Shown here: piece by piece, positions 12,801 through 25,400 of the stretch
Layout: each line of letters starts with the position of its first letter
Numbering within the stretch: position 1 is the stretch's first letter
NCBI RefSeq assembly: GCF_029407905.1
Contig: NW_026577927.1
Location: forward strand, 1 to 64,000
Source: Bubalus kerabau
Taxonomy: Eukaryota > Chordata > Mammalia > Artiodactyla > Bovidae
Direction of reading: 5' to 3'
Length of the DNA stretch: 64,000 nt
Position numbers and translations under genes: made by a program
Notes under the pieces: model-generated
Database searches by the model: none
What the model was told of the DNA's origin: nothing
Seen by the model: the letters and a program-made list of their open reading frames with translations, nothing else

Positions 12801-14046
12801 AGGAAGGGAACCCCGCTGGCCTCTCGAGTTGCTCAGGGGGTCTCAGGCCCCTCGTCGAGCTGTGTGTGGAACCCGCGGGTCTTTGCGGACGATGCACGGG
12901 GCTGGCAGCGCCCCTTCGTGTTGTGCCTTCACCCACAGGGTTGCCTTCGAAGAGGGGTCCGGGCCTCGGGTCCTTCTCAAGGGCGGACCGGGGAAGCGGG
13001 GGCGTTCGGCATGTGGCCCCACCCACGTGGCTCGTCTCGAATTTCCTCGTGAGACCGGCCTCATCCTGAGGTGCGCCGGGAAGGCCGGGAACCCCTTCCA
13101 GACCACGCAGGGGAATCGCCTCTCCTGTCGCGATCAGGAGGGGAGAAGGGGCTCAGAGGAAGCGGTGCCGGGACCCTCGGTGTTCCCCTCGAGGGAACCC
13201 GGCGTGTCGGGGGACTTTTGGGGGTCGCAGGAAGGCTGTCAGGGACCGTCTCGCCCTTCAGGGCGGAACAGGGGACTTCCCTTGAGACGCCGTGGCGGGC
13301 AAGGGCCTCATCTTGCCAAGAGGTGGGAACCACGTGGTTTTTCTCGAGTTGCGGCGGGATTCTCGAGTTCCGACGGGGATCTCAGCCTTCCCCTTGGGTT
13401 GGCCCTGGGAAGCCCAATCTTCCCCTCGGGTTGCGAGGGAAAGCTGGGGGTTGCGCTCGAGTCACTGCAGGGCCGAAGAGACCTCACCTAGGCGTGTGTC
13501 CGGGACCTGATATTCCTCTCCAGGGAAGGCAGGGATCTCGGGGTTGCATTCCAGGCTCCCCCGGGGAGTCAGGCCTCGTCTCGAGGGGAAGCCAAGGACT
13601 CCGCTCTCCTCTCGAGTCGCGACGCGGGTCTCTTGGAGCCCCCTGAGCGGCCTCAAGGGAGTCCAGCCTCCTCTTCCGTTTGGAGAGAGGACCCGGGATT
13701 GCTCTCCAGGCCATGCAGGAAAAGAAGGCCCTCAGCTCGCGAGGACGGGGGCGTCTCAGGGGTTTCCTCGAGCTGCGGCGCCCGTGGGGGTTTTCTCCCG
13801 AGGCACGACGAGGATCTCAGGGAGCCTCTCGTGCGGCGCCAGGGAAGTCAGGTCTCCATGCGCGTGGCGAGGGGGAGCGCGTCCTGGCTCTCGAGTCACG
13901 GGAGGGGACTAGGGCCTCGAGACGCGTTGAAGAAGGACTCTCGAGGTCTTTCTCGGGGGGCGGCGGGAAACCCTCGTGTCCCTCGCCTTCTGCCGGGGAC
14001 CTTAGGGAACTTCCCAGGGTGCCTCTGAGAGGCGAGGGATCCTGTG
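9832..14046 (+). repeat. Satellite I monomers 8-10
   Basis: Three 1405-bp monomers (starts 9832, 11237, 12642) of the consensus type with CCGGGGACC and CCGTCTCGCC. Monomer 9 has one private substitution, TTCCGATGGGG for TTCCGACGGGG near 11,964, a CpG to TpG change. Otherwise I see no difference from monomer 2. Confidence 0.85.
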
Positions 14047-17000
14047 GAGGTGGCGGGGCCCCTCGGGACTCCGCTGGGTCTGGCGCAACGGAAGAGGGCC
14101 TCACCTCGAGGGGAGGCAGGAACCTCAGGCTTCCTCTCCGTTTCGGACTCCGACCGCAGGGTCCCTGCAGAGTTGGGACAGGAGAGTCAGGCCTCGTCTT
14201 GTCTGAGGAAGGGAACCCCGCTGGCCTCTCGAGTTGCTCAGGGGGTCTCAGGCCCCTCGTCGAGCTGTGTGTGGAACCCGCGGGTCTTTGCGGACGATGC
14301 ACGGGGCTGGCAGCGCCCCTTCGTGTTGTGCCTTCACCCACAGGGTTGCCTTCGAAGAGGGGTCCGGGCCTCGGGTCCTTCTCAAGGGCGGACCGGGGAA
14401 GCGGGGGCGTTCGGCATGTGGCCCCACCCACGTGGCTCGTCTCGAATTTCCTCGTGAGACCGGCCTCATCCTGAGGTGCGCCGGGAAGGCCGGGAACCCC
14501 TTCCAGACCACGCAGGGGAATCGCCTCTCCTGTCGCGATCAGGAGGGGAGAAGGGGCTCAGAGGAAGCGGTGCCGGGACCCTCGGTGTTCCCCTCGAGGG
14601 AACCCGGCGTGTCGGGGGACTTTTGGGGGTCGCAGGAAGGCTGTCAGGGACCGTTTCGCCCTTCAGGGCGGAACAGGGGACTTCCCTTGAGACGCCGTGG
14701 CGGGCAAGGGCCTCATCTTGCCAAGAGGTGGGAACCACGTGGTTTTTCTCGAGTTGCGGCGGGATTCTCGAGTTCCGACGGGGATCTCAGCCTTCCCCTT
14801 GGGTTGGCCCTGGGAAGCCCAATCTTCCCCTCGGGTTGCGAGGGAAAGCTGGGGGTTGCGCTCGAGTCACTGCAGGGCCGAAGAGACCTCACCTAGGCGT
14901 GTGTCCGGGACCTGATATTCCTCTCCAGGGAAGGCAGGGATCTCGGGGTTGCATTGCAGGCTCCCCCGGGGAGTCAGGCCTCGTCTCGAGGGGAAGCCAA
15001 GGACTCCGCTCTCCTCTCGAGTCGCGACGCGGGTCTCTTGGAGCCCCCTGAGCGGCCTCAAGGGAGTCCAGCCTCCTCTTCCGTTTGGAGAGAGGACCCG
15101 GGATTGCTCTCCAGGCCATGCAGGAAAAGAAGGCCCTCAGCTCGCGAGGACGGGGGCGTCTCAGGGGTTTCCTCGAGCTGCGGCGCCCGTGGGGGTTTTC
15201 TCCCGAGGCACGACGAGGATCTCAGGGAGCCTCTCGTGCGGCGCCAGGGAAGTCAGGTCTCCATGCGCGTGGCGAGGGGGAGCGCGTCCTGGCTCTCGAG
15301 TCACGGGAGGGGACTAGGGCCTCGAGACGCGTTGAAGAAGGACTCTCGAGGTCTTTCTCGGGGGGCGGCGGGAAACCCTCGTGTCCCTCGCCTTCTGCCG
15401 GGGACCTTAGGGAACTTCCCAGGGTGCCTCTGAGAGGCGAGGGATCCTGTGGAGGTGGCGGGGCCCCTCGGGACTCCGCTGGGTCTGGCGCAACGGAAGA
15501 GGGCCTCACCTCGAGGGGAGGCAGGAACCTCAGGCTTCCTCTCCGTTTCGGACTCCGACCGCAGGGTCCCTGCAGAGTTGGGACAGGAGAGTCAGGCCTC
15601 GTCTTGTCTGAGGAAGGGAACCCCGCTGGCCTCTCGAGTTGCTCAGGGGGTCTCAGGCCCCTCGTCGAGCTGTGTGTGGAACCCGCGGGTCTTTGCGGAC
15701 GATGCACGGGGCTGGCAGCGCCCCTTCGTGTTGTGCCTTCACCCACAGGGTTGCCTTCGAAGAGGGGTCCGGGCCTCGGGTCCTTCTCAAGGGCGGACCG
15801 GGGAAGCGGGGGCGTTCGGCATGTGGCCCCACCCACGCGGCTCGTCTCGAATTTCCTCGTGAGACCGGCCTCATCCTGAGGTGCGCCGGGAAGGCCGGGA
15901 ACCCCTTCCAGACCACGCAGGGGAATCGCCTCTCCTGTCGCGATCAGGAGGGGAGAAGGGGCTCAGAGGAAGCGGTGCCGGGACCCTCGGTGTTCCCCTC
16001 GAGGGAACCCGGCGTGTCAGGGGACTTTTGGGGGTCGCAGGAAGGCTGTCAGGGACCGTTTCGCCCTTCAGGGCGGAACAGGGGACTTCCCTTGAGACGC
16101 CGTGGCGGGCAAGGGCCTCATCTTGCCAAGAGGTGGGAACCACGTGGTTTTTCTCGAGTTGCGGCGGGATTCTCGAGTTCCGACGGGGATCTCAGCCTTC
16201 CCCTTGGGTTGGCCCTGGGAAGCCCAATCTTCCCCTCGGGTTGCGAGGGAAAGCTGGGGGTTGCGCTCGAGTCACTGCAGGGCCGAAGAGACCTCACCTA
16301 GGCGTGTGTCCGGGACCTGATATTCCTCTCCAGGGAAGGCAGGGATCTCGGGGTTGCATTCCAGGCTCCCCCGGGGAGTCAGGCCTCGTCTCGAGGGGAA
16401 GCCAAGGACTCCGCTCTCCTCTCGAGTCGCGACGCGGGTCTCTTGGAGCCCCCTGAGCGGCCTCAAGGGAGTCCAGCCTCCTCTTCCGTTTGGAGAGAGG
16501 ACCCGGGATTGCTCTCCAGGCCATGCAGGAAAAGAAGGCCCTCAGCTCGCGAGGACGGGGGCGTCTCAGGGGTTTCCTCGAGCTGCGGCGCCCGTGGGGG
16601 TTTTCTCCCGAGGCACGACGAGGATATCAGGGAGCCTCTCGTGCGGCGCCAGGGAAGTCAGGTCTCCATGCGCGTGGCGAGGGGGAGCGCGTCCTGGCTC
16701 TCGAGTCACGGGAGGGGACTAGGGCCTCGAGACGCGTTGAAGAAGGACTCTCGAGGTCTTTCTCGGGGGGCGGCGGGAAACCCTCGTGTCCCTCGCCTTC
16801 TGCCGGGGACCTTAGGGAACTTCCCAGGGTGCCTCTGAGAGGCGAGGGATCCTGTGGAGGTGGCGGGGCCCCTCGGGACTCCGCTGGGTCTGGCGCAACG
16901 GAAGAGGGCCTCACCTCGAGGGGAGGCAGGAACCTCAGGCTTCCTCTCCGTTTCGGACTCCGACCGCAGGGTCCCTGCAGAGTTGGGACAGGAGAGTCAG

Positions 17001-20000
17001 GCCTCGTCTTGTCTGAGGAAGGGAACCCCGCTGGCCTCTCGAGTTGCTCAGGGGGTCTCAGGCCCCTCGTCGAGCTGTGTGTGGAACCCGCGGGTCTTTG
17101 CGGACGATGCACGGGGCTGGCAGCGCCCCTTCGTGTTGTGCCTTCACCCACAGGGTTGCCTTCGAAGAGGGGTCCGGGCCTCGGGTCCTTCTCAAGGGCG
17201 GACCGGGGAAGCGGGGGCGTTCGGCATGTGGCCCCACCCACGTGGCTCGTCTCGAATTTCCTCGTGAGACCGGCCTCATCCTGAGGTGCGCCGGGAAGGC
17301 CGGGAACCCCTTCCAGACCACGCAGGGGAATCGCCTCTCCTGTCGCGATCAGGAGGGGAGAAGGGGCTCAGAGGAAGCGGTGCCGGGACCCTCGGTGTTC
17401 CCCTCGAGGGAACCCGGCGTGTCGGGGGACTTTTGGGGGTCGCAGGAAGGCTGTCAGGGACCGTTTCGCCCTTCAGGGCGGAACAGGGGACTTCCCTTGA
17501 GACGCCGTGGCGGGCAAGGGCCTCATCTTGCCAAGAGGTGGGAACCACGTGGTTTTTCTCGAGTTGCGGCGGGATTCTCGAGTTCCGACGGGGATCTCAG
17601 CCTTCCCCTTGGGTTGGCCCTAGGAAGCCCAATCTTCCCCTCGGGTTGCGAGGGAAAGCTGGGGGTTGCGCTCGAGTCACTGCAGGGCCGAAGAGACCTC
17701 ACCTAGGCGTGTGTCCGGGACCTGATATTCCTCTCCAGGGAAGGCAGGGATCTCGGGGTTGCATTCCAGGCTCCCCCGGGGAGTCAGGCCTCGTCTCGAG
17801 GGGAAGCCAAGGACTCCGCTCTCCTCTCGAGTCGCGACGCGGGTCTCTTGGAGCCCCCTGAGCGGCCTCAAGGGAGTCCAGCCTCCTCTTCCGTTTGGAG
17901 AGAGGACCCGGGATTGCTCTCCAGGCCATGCAGGAAAAGAAGGCCCTCAGCTCGCGAGGACGGGGGCGTCTCAGGGGTTTCCTCGAGCTGCGGCGCCCGT
18001 GGGGGTTTTCTCCCGAGGCACGACGAGGATCTCAGGGAGCCTCTCGTGCGGCGCCAGGGAAGTCAGGTCTCCATGCGCGTGGCGAGGGGGAGCGCGTCCT
18101 GGCTCTCGAGTCACGGGAGGGGACTAGGGCCTCGAGACGCGTTGAAGAAGGACTCTCGAGGTCTTTCTCGGGGGGCGGCGGGAAACCCTCGTGTCCCTCG
18201 CCTTCTGCCGGGGACCTTAGGGAACTTCCCAGGGTGCCTCTGAGAGGCGAGGGATCCTGTGGAGGTGGCGGGGCCCCTCGGGACTCCGCTGGGTCTGGCG
18301 CAACGGAAGAGGGCCTCACCTCGAGGGGAGGCAGGAACCTCAGGCTTCCTCTCCGTTTCGGACTCCGACCGCAGGGTCCCTGCAGAGTTGGGACAGGAGA
18401 GTCAGGCCTCGTCTTGTCTGAGGAAGGGAACCCCGCTGGCCTCTCGAGTTGCTCAGGGGGTCTCAGGCCCCTCGTCGAGCTGTGTGTGGAACCCGCGGGT
18501 CTTTGCGGACGATGCACGGGGCTGGCAGCGCCCCTTCGTGTTGTGCCTTCACCCACAGGGTTGCCTTCGAAGAGGGGTCCGGGCCTCGGGTCCTTCTCAA
18601 GGGCGGACCGGGGAAGCGGGGGCGTTCGGCATGTGGCCCCACCCACGTGGCTCGTCTCGAATTTCCTCGTGAGACCGGCCTCATCCTGAGGTGCGCCGGG
18701 AAGGCCGGGAACCCCTTCCAGACCACGCAGGGGAATCGCCTCTCCTGTCGCGATCAGGAGGGGAGAAGGGGCTCAGAGGAAGCGGTGCCGGGACCCTCGG
18801 TGTTCCCCTCGAGGGAACCCGGCGTGTCGGGGGACTTTTGGGGGTCGCAGGAAGGCTGTCAGGGACCGTCTCGCCCTTCAGGGCGGAACAGGGGACTTCC
18901 CTTGAGACGCCGTGGCGGGCAAGGGCCTCATCTTGCCAAGAGGTGGGAACCACGTGGTTTTTCTCGAGTTGCGGCGGGATTCTCGAGTTCCGACGGGGAT
19001 CTCAGCCTTCCCCTTGGGTTGGCCCTGGGAAGCCCAATCTTCCCCTCGGGTTGCGAGGGAAAGCTGGGGGTTGCGCTCGAGTCACTGCAGGGCCGAAGAG
19101 ACCTCACCTAGGCGTGTGTCCGGGACCTGATATTCCTCTCCAGGGAAGGCAGGGATCTCGGGGTTGCATTCCAGGCTCCCCCGGGGAGTCAGGCCTCGTC
19201 TCGAGGGGAAGCCAAGGACTCCGCTCTCCTCTCGAGTCGCGACGCGGGTCTCTTGGAGCCCCCTGAGCGGCCTCAAGGGAGTCCAGCCTCCTCTTCCGTT
19301 TGGAGAGAGGACCCGGGATTGCTCTCCAGGCCATGCAGGAAAAGAAGGCCCTCAGCTCGCGAGGACGGGGGCGTCTCAGGGGTTTCCTCGAGCTGCGGCG
19401 CCCGTGGGGGTTTTCTCCCGAGGCACGACGAGGATCTCAGGGAGCCTCTCGTGCGGCGCCAGGGAAGTCAGGTCTCCATGCGCGTGGCGAGGGGGAGCGC
19501 GTCCTGGCTCTCGAGTCACGGGAGGGGACTAGGGCCTCGAGACGCGTTGAAGAAGGACTCTCGAGGTCTTTCTCGGGGGGCGGCGGGAAACCCTCGTGTC
19601 CCTCGCCTTCTGCCGGGGACCTTAGGGAACTTCCCAGGGTGCCTCTGAGAGGCGAGGGATCCTGTGGAGGTGGCGGGGCCCCTCGGGACTCCGCTGGGTC
19701 TGGCGCAACGGAAGAGGGCCTCACCTCGAGGGGAGGCAGGAACCTCAGGCTTCCTCTCCGTTTCGGACTCCGACCGCAGGGTCCCTGCAGAGTTGGGACA
19801 GGAGAGTCAGGCCTCGTCTTGTCTGAGGAAGGGAACCCCGCTGGCCTCTCGAGTTGCTCAGGGGGTCTCAGGCCCCTCGTCGAGCTGTGTGTGGAACCCG
19901 CGGGTCTTTGCGGACGATGCACGGGGCTGGCAGCGCCCCTTCGTGTTGTGCCTTCACCCACAGGGTTGCCTTCGAAGAGGGGTCCGGGCCTCGGGTCCTT

Positions 20001-22476
20001 CTCAAGGGCGGACCGGGGAAGCGGGGGCGTTCGGCATGTGGCCCCACCCACGTGGCTCGTCTCGAATTTCCTCGTGAGACCGGCCTCATCCTGAGGTGCG
20101 CCGGGAAGGCCGGGAACCCCTTCCAGACCACGCAGGGGAATCGCCTCTCCTGTCGCGATCAGGAGGGGAGAAGGGGCTCAGAGGAAGCGGTGCCGGGACC
20201 CTCGGTGTTCCCCTCGAGGGAACCCGGCGTGTCGGGGGACTTTTGGGGGTCGCAGGAAGGCTGTCAGGGACCGTTTCGCCCTTCAGGGCGGAACAGGGGA
20301 CTTCCCTTGAGACGCCGTGGCGGGCAAGGGCCTCATCTTGCCAAGAGGTGGGAACCACGTGGTTTTTCTCGAGTTGCGGCGGGATTCTCGAGTTCCGACG
20401 GGGATCTCAGCCTTCCCCTTGGGTTGGCCCTGGGAAGCCCAATCTTCCCCTCGGGTTGCGAGGGAAAGCTGGGGGTTGCGCTCGAGTCACTGCAGGGCCG
20501 AAGAGACCTCACCTAGGCGTGTGTCCGGGACCTGATATTCCTCTCCAGGGAAGGCAGGGATCTCGGGGTTGCATTCCAGGCTCCCCCGGGGAGTCAGGCC
20601 TCGTCTCGAGGGGAAGCCAAGGACTCCGCTCTCCTCTCGAGTCGCGACGCGGGTCTCTTGGAGCCCCCTGAGCGGCCTCAAGGGAGTCCAGCCTCCTCTT
20701 CCGTTTGGAGAGAGGACCCGGGATTGCTCTCCAGGCCATGCAGGAAAAGAAGGCCCTCAGCTCGCGAGGACGGGGGCGTCTCAGGGGTTTCCTCGAGCTG
20801 CGGCGCCCGTGGGGGTTTTCTCCCGAGGCACGACGAGGATCTCAGGGAGCCTCTCGTGCGGCGCCAGGGAAGTCAGGTCTCCATGCGCGTGGCGAGGGGG
20901 AGCGCGTCCTGGCTCTCGAGTCACGGGAGGGGACTAGGGCCTCGAGACGCGTTGAAGAAGGACTCTCGAGGTCTTTCTCGGGGGGCGGCGGGAAACCCTC
21001 GTGTCCCTCGCCTTCTGCCGGGGACCTTAGGGAACTTCCCAGGGTGCCTCTGAGAGGCGAGGGATCCTGTGGAGGTGGCGGGGCCCCTCGGGACTCCGCT
21101 GGGTCTGGCGCAACGGAAGAGGGCATCACCTCGAGGGGAGGCAGGCACCTCAGGCTTCCTCTCCGTTTCGGACTCCGACCGCAGGGTCCCTGCAGAGTTG
21201 GGACAGGAGAGTCAGGCCTCGTCTTGTCTGAGGAAGGGAACCCCGCTGGCCTCTCGAGTTGCTCAGGGGGTCTCAGGCCCCTCGTCGAGCTGTGTGTGGA
21301 ACCCGCGGGTCTTTGCGGACGATGCACGGGGCTGGCAGCGCCCCTTCGTGTTGTGCCTTCACCCACAGGGTTGCCTTCGAAGAGGGGTCCGGGCCTCGGG
21401 TCCTTCTCAAGGGCGGACCGGGGAAGCGGGGGCGTTCGGCATGTGGCCCCACCCACGTGGCTCGTCTCGAATTTCCTCGTGAGACCGGCCTCATCCTGAG
21501 GTGCGCCGGGAAGGCCGGGGACCCCTTCAAGACCACGCAGGGGAATCGCCTCTCCTGTCGCGATCAGGAGGGGAGAAGGGGCTCAGAGGAAGCGGTGCCG
21601 GGACCCTCGGTGTTCCCCTCGAGGGAACCCGGCGTGTCGGGGGACTTTTGGGGGTCGCAGGAAGGCTGTCAGGGACCGTTTCGCCCTTCAGGGCGGAACA
21701 GGGGACTTCCCTTGAGACGCCGTGGCGGGCAAGGGCCTCATCTTGCCAAGAGGTGGGAACCACGTGGTTTTTCTCGAGTTGCGGCGGGATTCTCGAGTTC
21801 CGACGGGGATCTCAGCCTTCCCCTTGGGTTGGCCCTGGGAAGCCCAATCTTCCCCTCGGGTTGCGAGGGAAAGCTGGGGGTTGCGCTCGAGTCACTGCAG
21901 GGCCGAAGAGACCTCACCTAGGCGTGTGTCCGGGACCTGATATTCCTCTCCAGGGAAGGCAGGGATCTCGGGGTTGCATTCCAGGCTCCCCCGGGGAGTC
22001 AGGCCTCGTCTCGAGGGGAAGCCAAGGACTCCGCTCTCCTCTCGAGTCGCGACGCGGGTCTCTTGGAGCCCCCTGAGCGGCCTCAAGGGAGTCCAGCCTC
22101 CTCTTCCGTTTGGAGAGAGGACCCGGGATTGCTCTCCAGGCCATGCAGGAAAAGAAGGCCCTCAGCTCGCGAGGACGGTGGCGTCTCAGGGGTTTCCTCG
22201 AGCTGCGGCGCCCGTGGGGGTTTTCTCCCGAGGCACGACGAGGATCTCAGGGAGCCTCTCGTGCGGTGCCAGGGAAGCCAGGTCTCCATGCGCGTGGCGA
22301 GGGGGAGCGCGTCCTGGCTCTCGAGTCACGGGAGGGGACTAGGGCCTCGAGACGCGTTGAAGAAGGACTCTCGAGGTCTTTCTCGGGGGGCGGCGGGAAA
22401 CCCTCGTGTCCCTCGCCTTCTGCCGGGGACCTTAGGGAACTTCCCAGGGTGCCTCTGAGAGGCGAGGGATCCTGTG
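14047..22476 (+). repeat. Satellite I monomers 11-16, CCGTTTCGCC haplotype
   Basis: Six 1405-bp monomers. All except monomer 14 (near 18,867) have CCGTTTCGCC (e.g. 14,651), a variant that continues to the array end. Private changes: monomer 11 has GCATTGCAGG (14,951). Monomer 12 has CCACGCGG (near 15,835), GTGTCAGGGG (near 16,015) and GAGGATATCAG (near 16,620, creating GATATC). Monomer 13 has GGCCCTAGG (near 17,619). Monomer 16 has several (GGGCATCACC near 21,122, CCCCTTCAAGACC near 21,522, GACGGTGGCG near 22,176). Private variants increase toward the distal side. Confidence 0.85.
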
Positions 22477-25400
22477 GAGGTGGCGGGGCCCCTCGGGACT
22501 CCGCTGGGTCTGGCGCAACGGAAGAGGGCCTCACCTCGAGGGGAGGCAGGAACCTCAGGCTTCCTCTCCGTTTCGGACTCCGACCGCAGGGTCCCTGCAG
22601 AGTTGGGACAGGAGAGTCAGGCCTCGTCTTGTCTGAGGAAGGGAACCCCGCTGGCCTCTCGAGTTGCTCAGGGGGTCTCAGGCCCCTCGTCGAGCTGTGT
22701 GTGGAACCCGCGGGTCTTTGCGGACGATGCACGGGGCTGGCAGCGCCCCTTCGTGTTGTGCCTTCACCCACAGGGTTGCCTTCGAAGAGGGGTCCGGGCC
22801 TCGGGTCCTTCTCAAGGGCGGACCGGGGAAGCGGGGGCGTTCGGCATGTGTCCCCACACACTTGGCTCGTCTCGAATTTCCTCGTGAGACCGGCCTCATC
22901 CTGAGGTGCGCCGGGAAGGCCGGGAACCCCTTCCAGACCAGGCAGGGGAATCGCCTCTCCTGTCGCGATCAGGAGGGGAGAAGGGGCTCAGAGGAAGCGG
23001 TGCCGGGACCCTCGGTGTTCCCCTCGAGGGAACCCGGCGTGTCGGGGGACTTTTGGGGGTCGCAGGAAGGCTGTCAGGGACCGTTTCGCCCTTCAGGGCG
23101 GAACAGGGGACTTCCCTTGAGACGCCGTGGCGGGCAAGGGCCTCATCTTGCCAAGAGGTGGGAACCACGTGGTTTTTCTCGAGTTGCGGCGGGATTCTCG
23201 AGTTCCGACGGGGATCTCAGCCTTCCCCTTGGGTTGGTCCTGGGAAGCCCAATCTTCCCCTCGGGTTGCAAGGGAAAGCTGGGGGTTGCGCTCGAGTCAC
23301 TGCAGGGCCGAAGAGACCTCACCTAGGCGTGTGTCCGGGACCTGATATTCCTCTCCAGGGAAGGCAGGGATCTCGGGGTTGCATTCCAGGCTCCCCCGGG
23401 GAGTCAGGCCTCGTCTCGAGGGGAAGCCAAGGACTCCGCTCTCCTCTCGAGTCGCGACGCGGGTCTCTTGGAGCCCCCTGAGCGGCCTCAAGGGAGTCCA
23501 GCCTCCTCTTCCGTTTGGAGAGAGGACCCGGGATTGCTCTCCAGGCCATGCAGGAAAAGAAGGCCCTCAGCTCGCGAGGACGGGGGCGTCTCAGGGGTTT
23601 CCTCGAGCTGCGGCGCCCGTGGGGGTTTTCTCCCAAGGCACGACGAGGATCTCAGGGAGCCTCTCGTGCGGCGCCAGGGAAGTCAGGTCTCCATGCGCGT
23701 GGCGAGGGGGAGCGCGTCCTGGCTCTCGAGTCACGGGAGGGGACTAGGGCCTCGAGACGCGTTGAAGAAGGACTCTCGAGGTCTTTCTCGGGGGGCGGCG
23801 GGAAACCCTCGTGTCCCTCGCCTTCTGCCGGGGACCTTAGGGAACTTCCCAGGGTGCCTCTGAGAGGCGAGGGATCCTGTGGAGGTGGCGGGGCCCCTCG
23901 GGACTCCGCTGGGTCTGGCGCAACGGAAGAGGGCCTCACCTCGAGGGGAGGCAGGAACCTCAGGCTTCCTCTCCGTTTCGGACTCCGACCGCAGGGTCCC
24001 TGCAGAGTTGGGACAGGAGAGTCAGGCCTCGTCTTGTCTGAGGAAGGGAACCCCGATGGCCTCTCGAGTTGCTCAGGGGGTCTCAGGCCCCTCGTCGAGC
24101 TGTGTGTGGAACCCGCGGGTCTTTGCGGACGATGCACGGGGCTGGCAGCGCCCCTTCGTGTTGTGCCTTCACCCACAGGGTTGCCTTCGAAGAGGGGTCA
24201 GGGCCTCGGGTGCTTCTCAAGGGCGGACCGGGGAAGCGGGGGCGTTCGGCATGTGGCCCCACCCACGTGGCTCGTCTCGAATTTCCTCGTGAGACCGGCC
24301 TCATCCTGAGGTGCGCCGGGAAGGCCGGGAACCCCTTCCAGACCACGCAGGGGAATTGCCTCTCCTGTCGCGATCAGGAGGGGAGAAGGGGCTCAGAGGA
24401 AGCGGTGCCGGGACCCTCGGTGTTCCCCTCGAGGGAACCCGGCGTGTCGGGGGACTTTTGGGGGTCGCAGGAAGGCAGTCAGGGACCGCTTCGCCCTTCA
24501 GGGCGGAACAGGGGACTTCCCTTGAGACGCCGTGGCGGGCAAGGGCCTCATCTTGCCAAGAGGTGGGAACCACGTGGTTTTTCTCGAGTTGCGGCGGGAT
24601 TCTCGAGTTCCGACGGGGATCTCAGCCTTCCCCTTGGGTTGGCCCTGGGAAGCCCAATCTTCCCCTCGGGTTGCGAGGGAAAGCTGGGGGTTGCGCTCGA
24701 GTCACTGCAGGGCCGAAGAGACCTCACCTAGGCGTGTGTCCGGGACCTACTATTCCTCTCCAGGGAAGGCAGGGATCTCGGGGTTGCATTCCAGGCTCCC
24801 CCGGGGAGTCAGACCTCGTCTCGAGGGGAAGCCAAGGACTCCGCTCTCCTCTCGAGTCGCGACGCGGGTCTCTTGGAGACCCTGAGCGGCCTCAAGGGAG
24901 TCCAGCCTCCTCTTCCGTTTGGAGAGAGGACCCGGGATTGCTCTCCAAGCCATGCAGGAAAAGAAGGCCCTCAGCTCGCGAGGACGGGTGCGTCTCAGGG
25001 GTTTCCTCGAGCAGCAGCGCCCGTGGGGGTTTTCTCCCGAGGCACGACGAGGATCTCAGGGAGCCTCTCGTGCGGCGCCAGGGAAGCCAGGTCTCCATGC
25101 GCGTGGCGAGGGGGAGCGCGTCCTGGCTCTCGAGTCACGGGAGGGGACTAGGGCCTCGAGACGCGTTGAAGAAGGACTCTCGAGGTCTTTCTCGGGGGGC
25201 GGCGGGAAACCCTCGTGTCCCTCGCCTTCTGCCGGGGACCTTAGGGAACTTCCCAGGGTGCCTCTGAGAGGCGAGGGATCCTGTGGAGGTGGCGGGGCCC
25301 CTCGGGACTCCGCTGGGTCTGGCGCAACGGAAGAGGGCCTCACCTCGAGGGGAGGCAGGAACCTCAGGCTTCCTCTCCGTTTCGGACTCCGACCGCAGGG

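Noticed and set aside
24311..25267. 318-codon frame, the longest in the window
   Set aside because: It is a fusion of two usual satellite frames caused by the 1-bp deletion in monomer 18.
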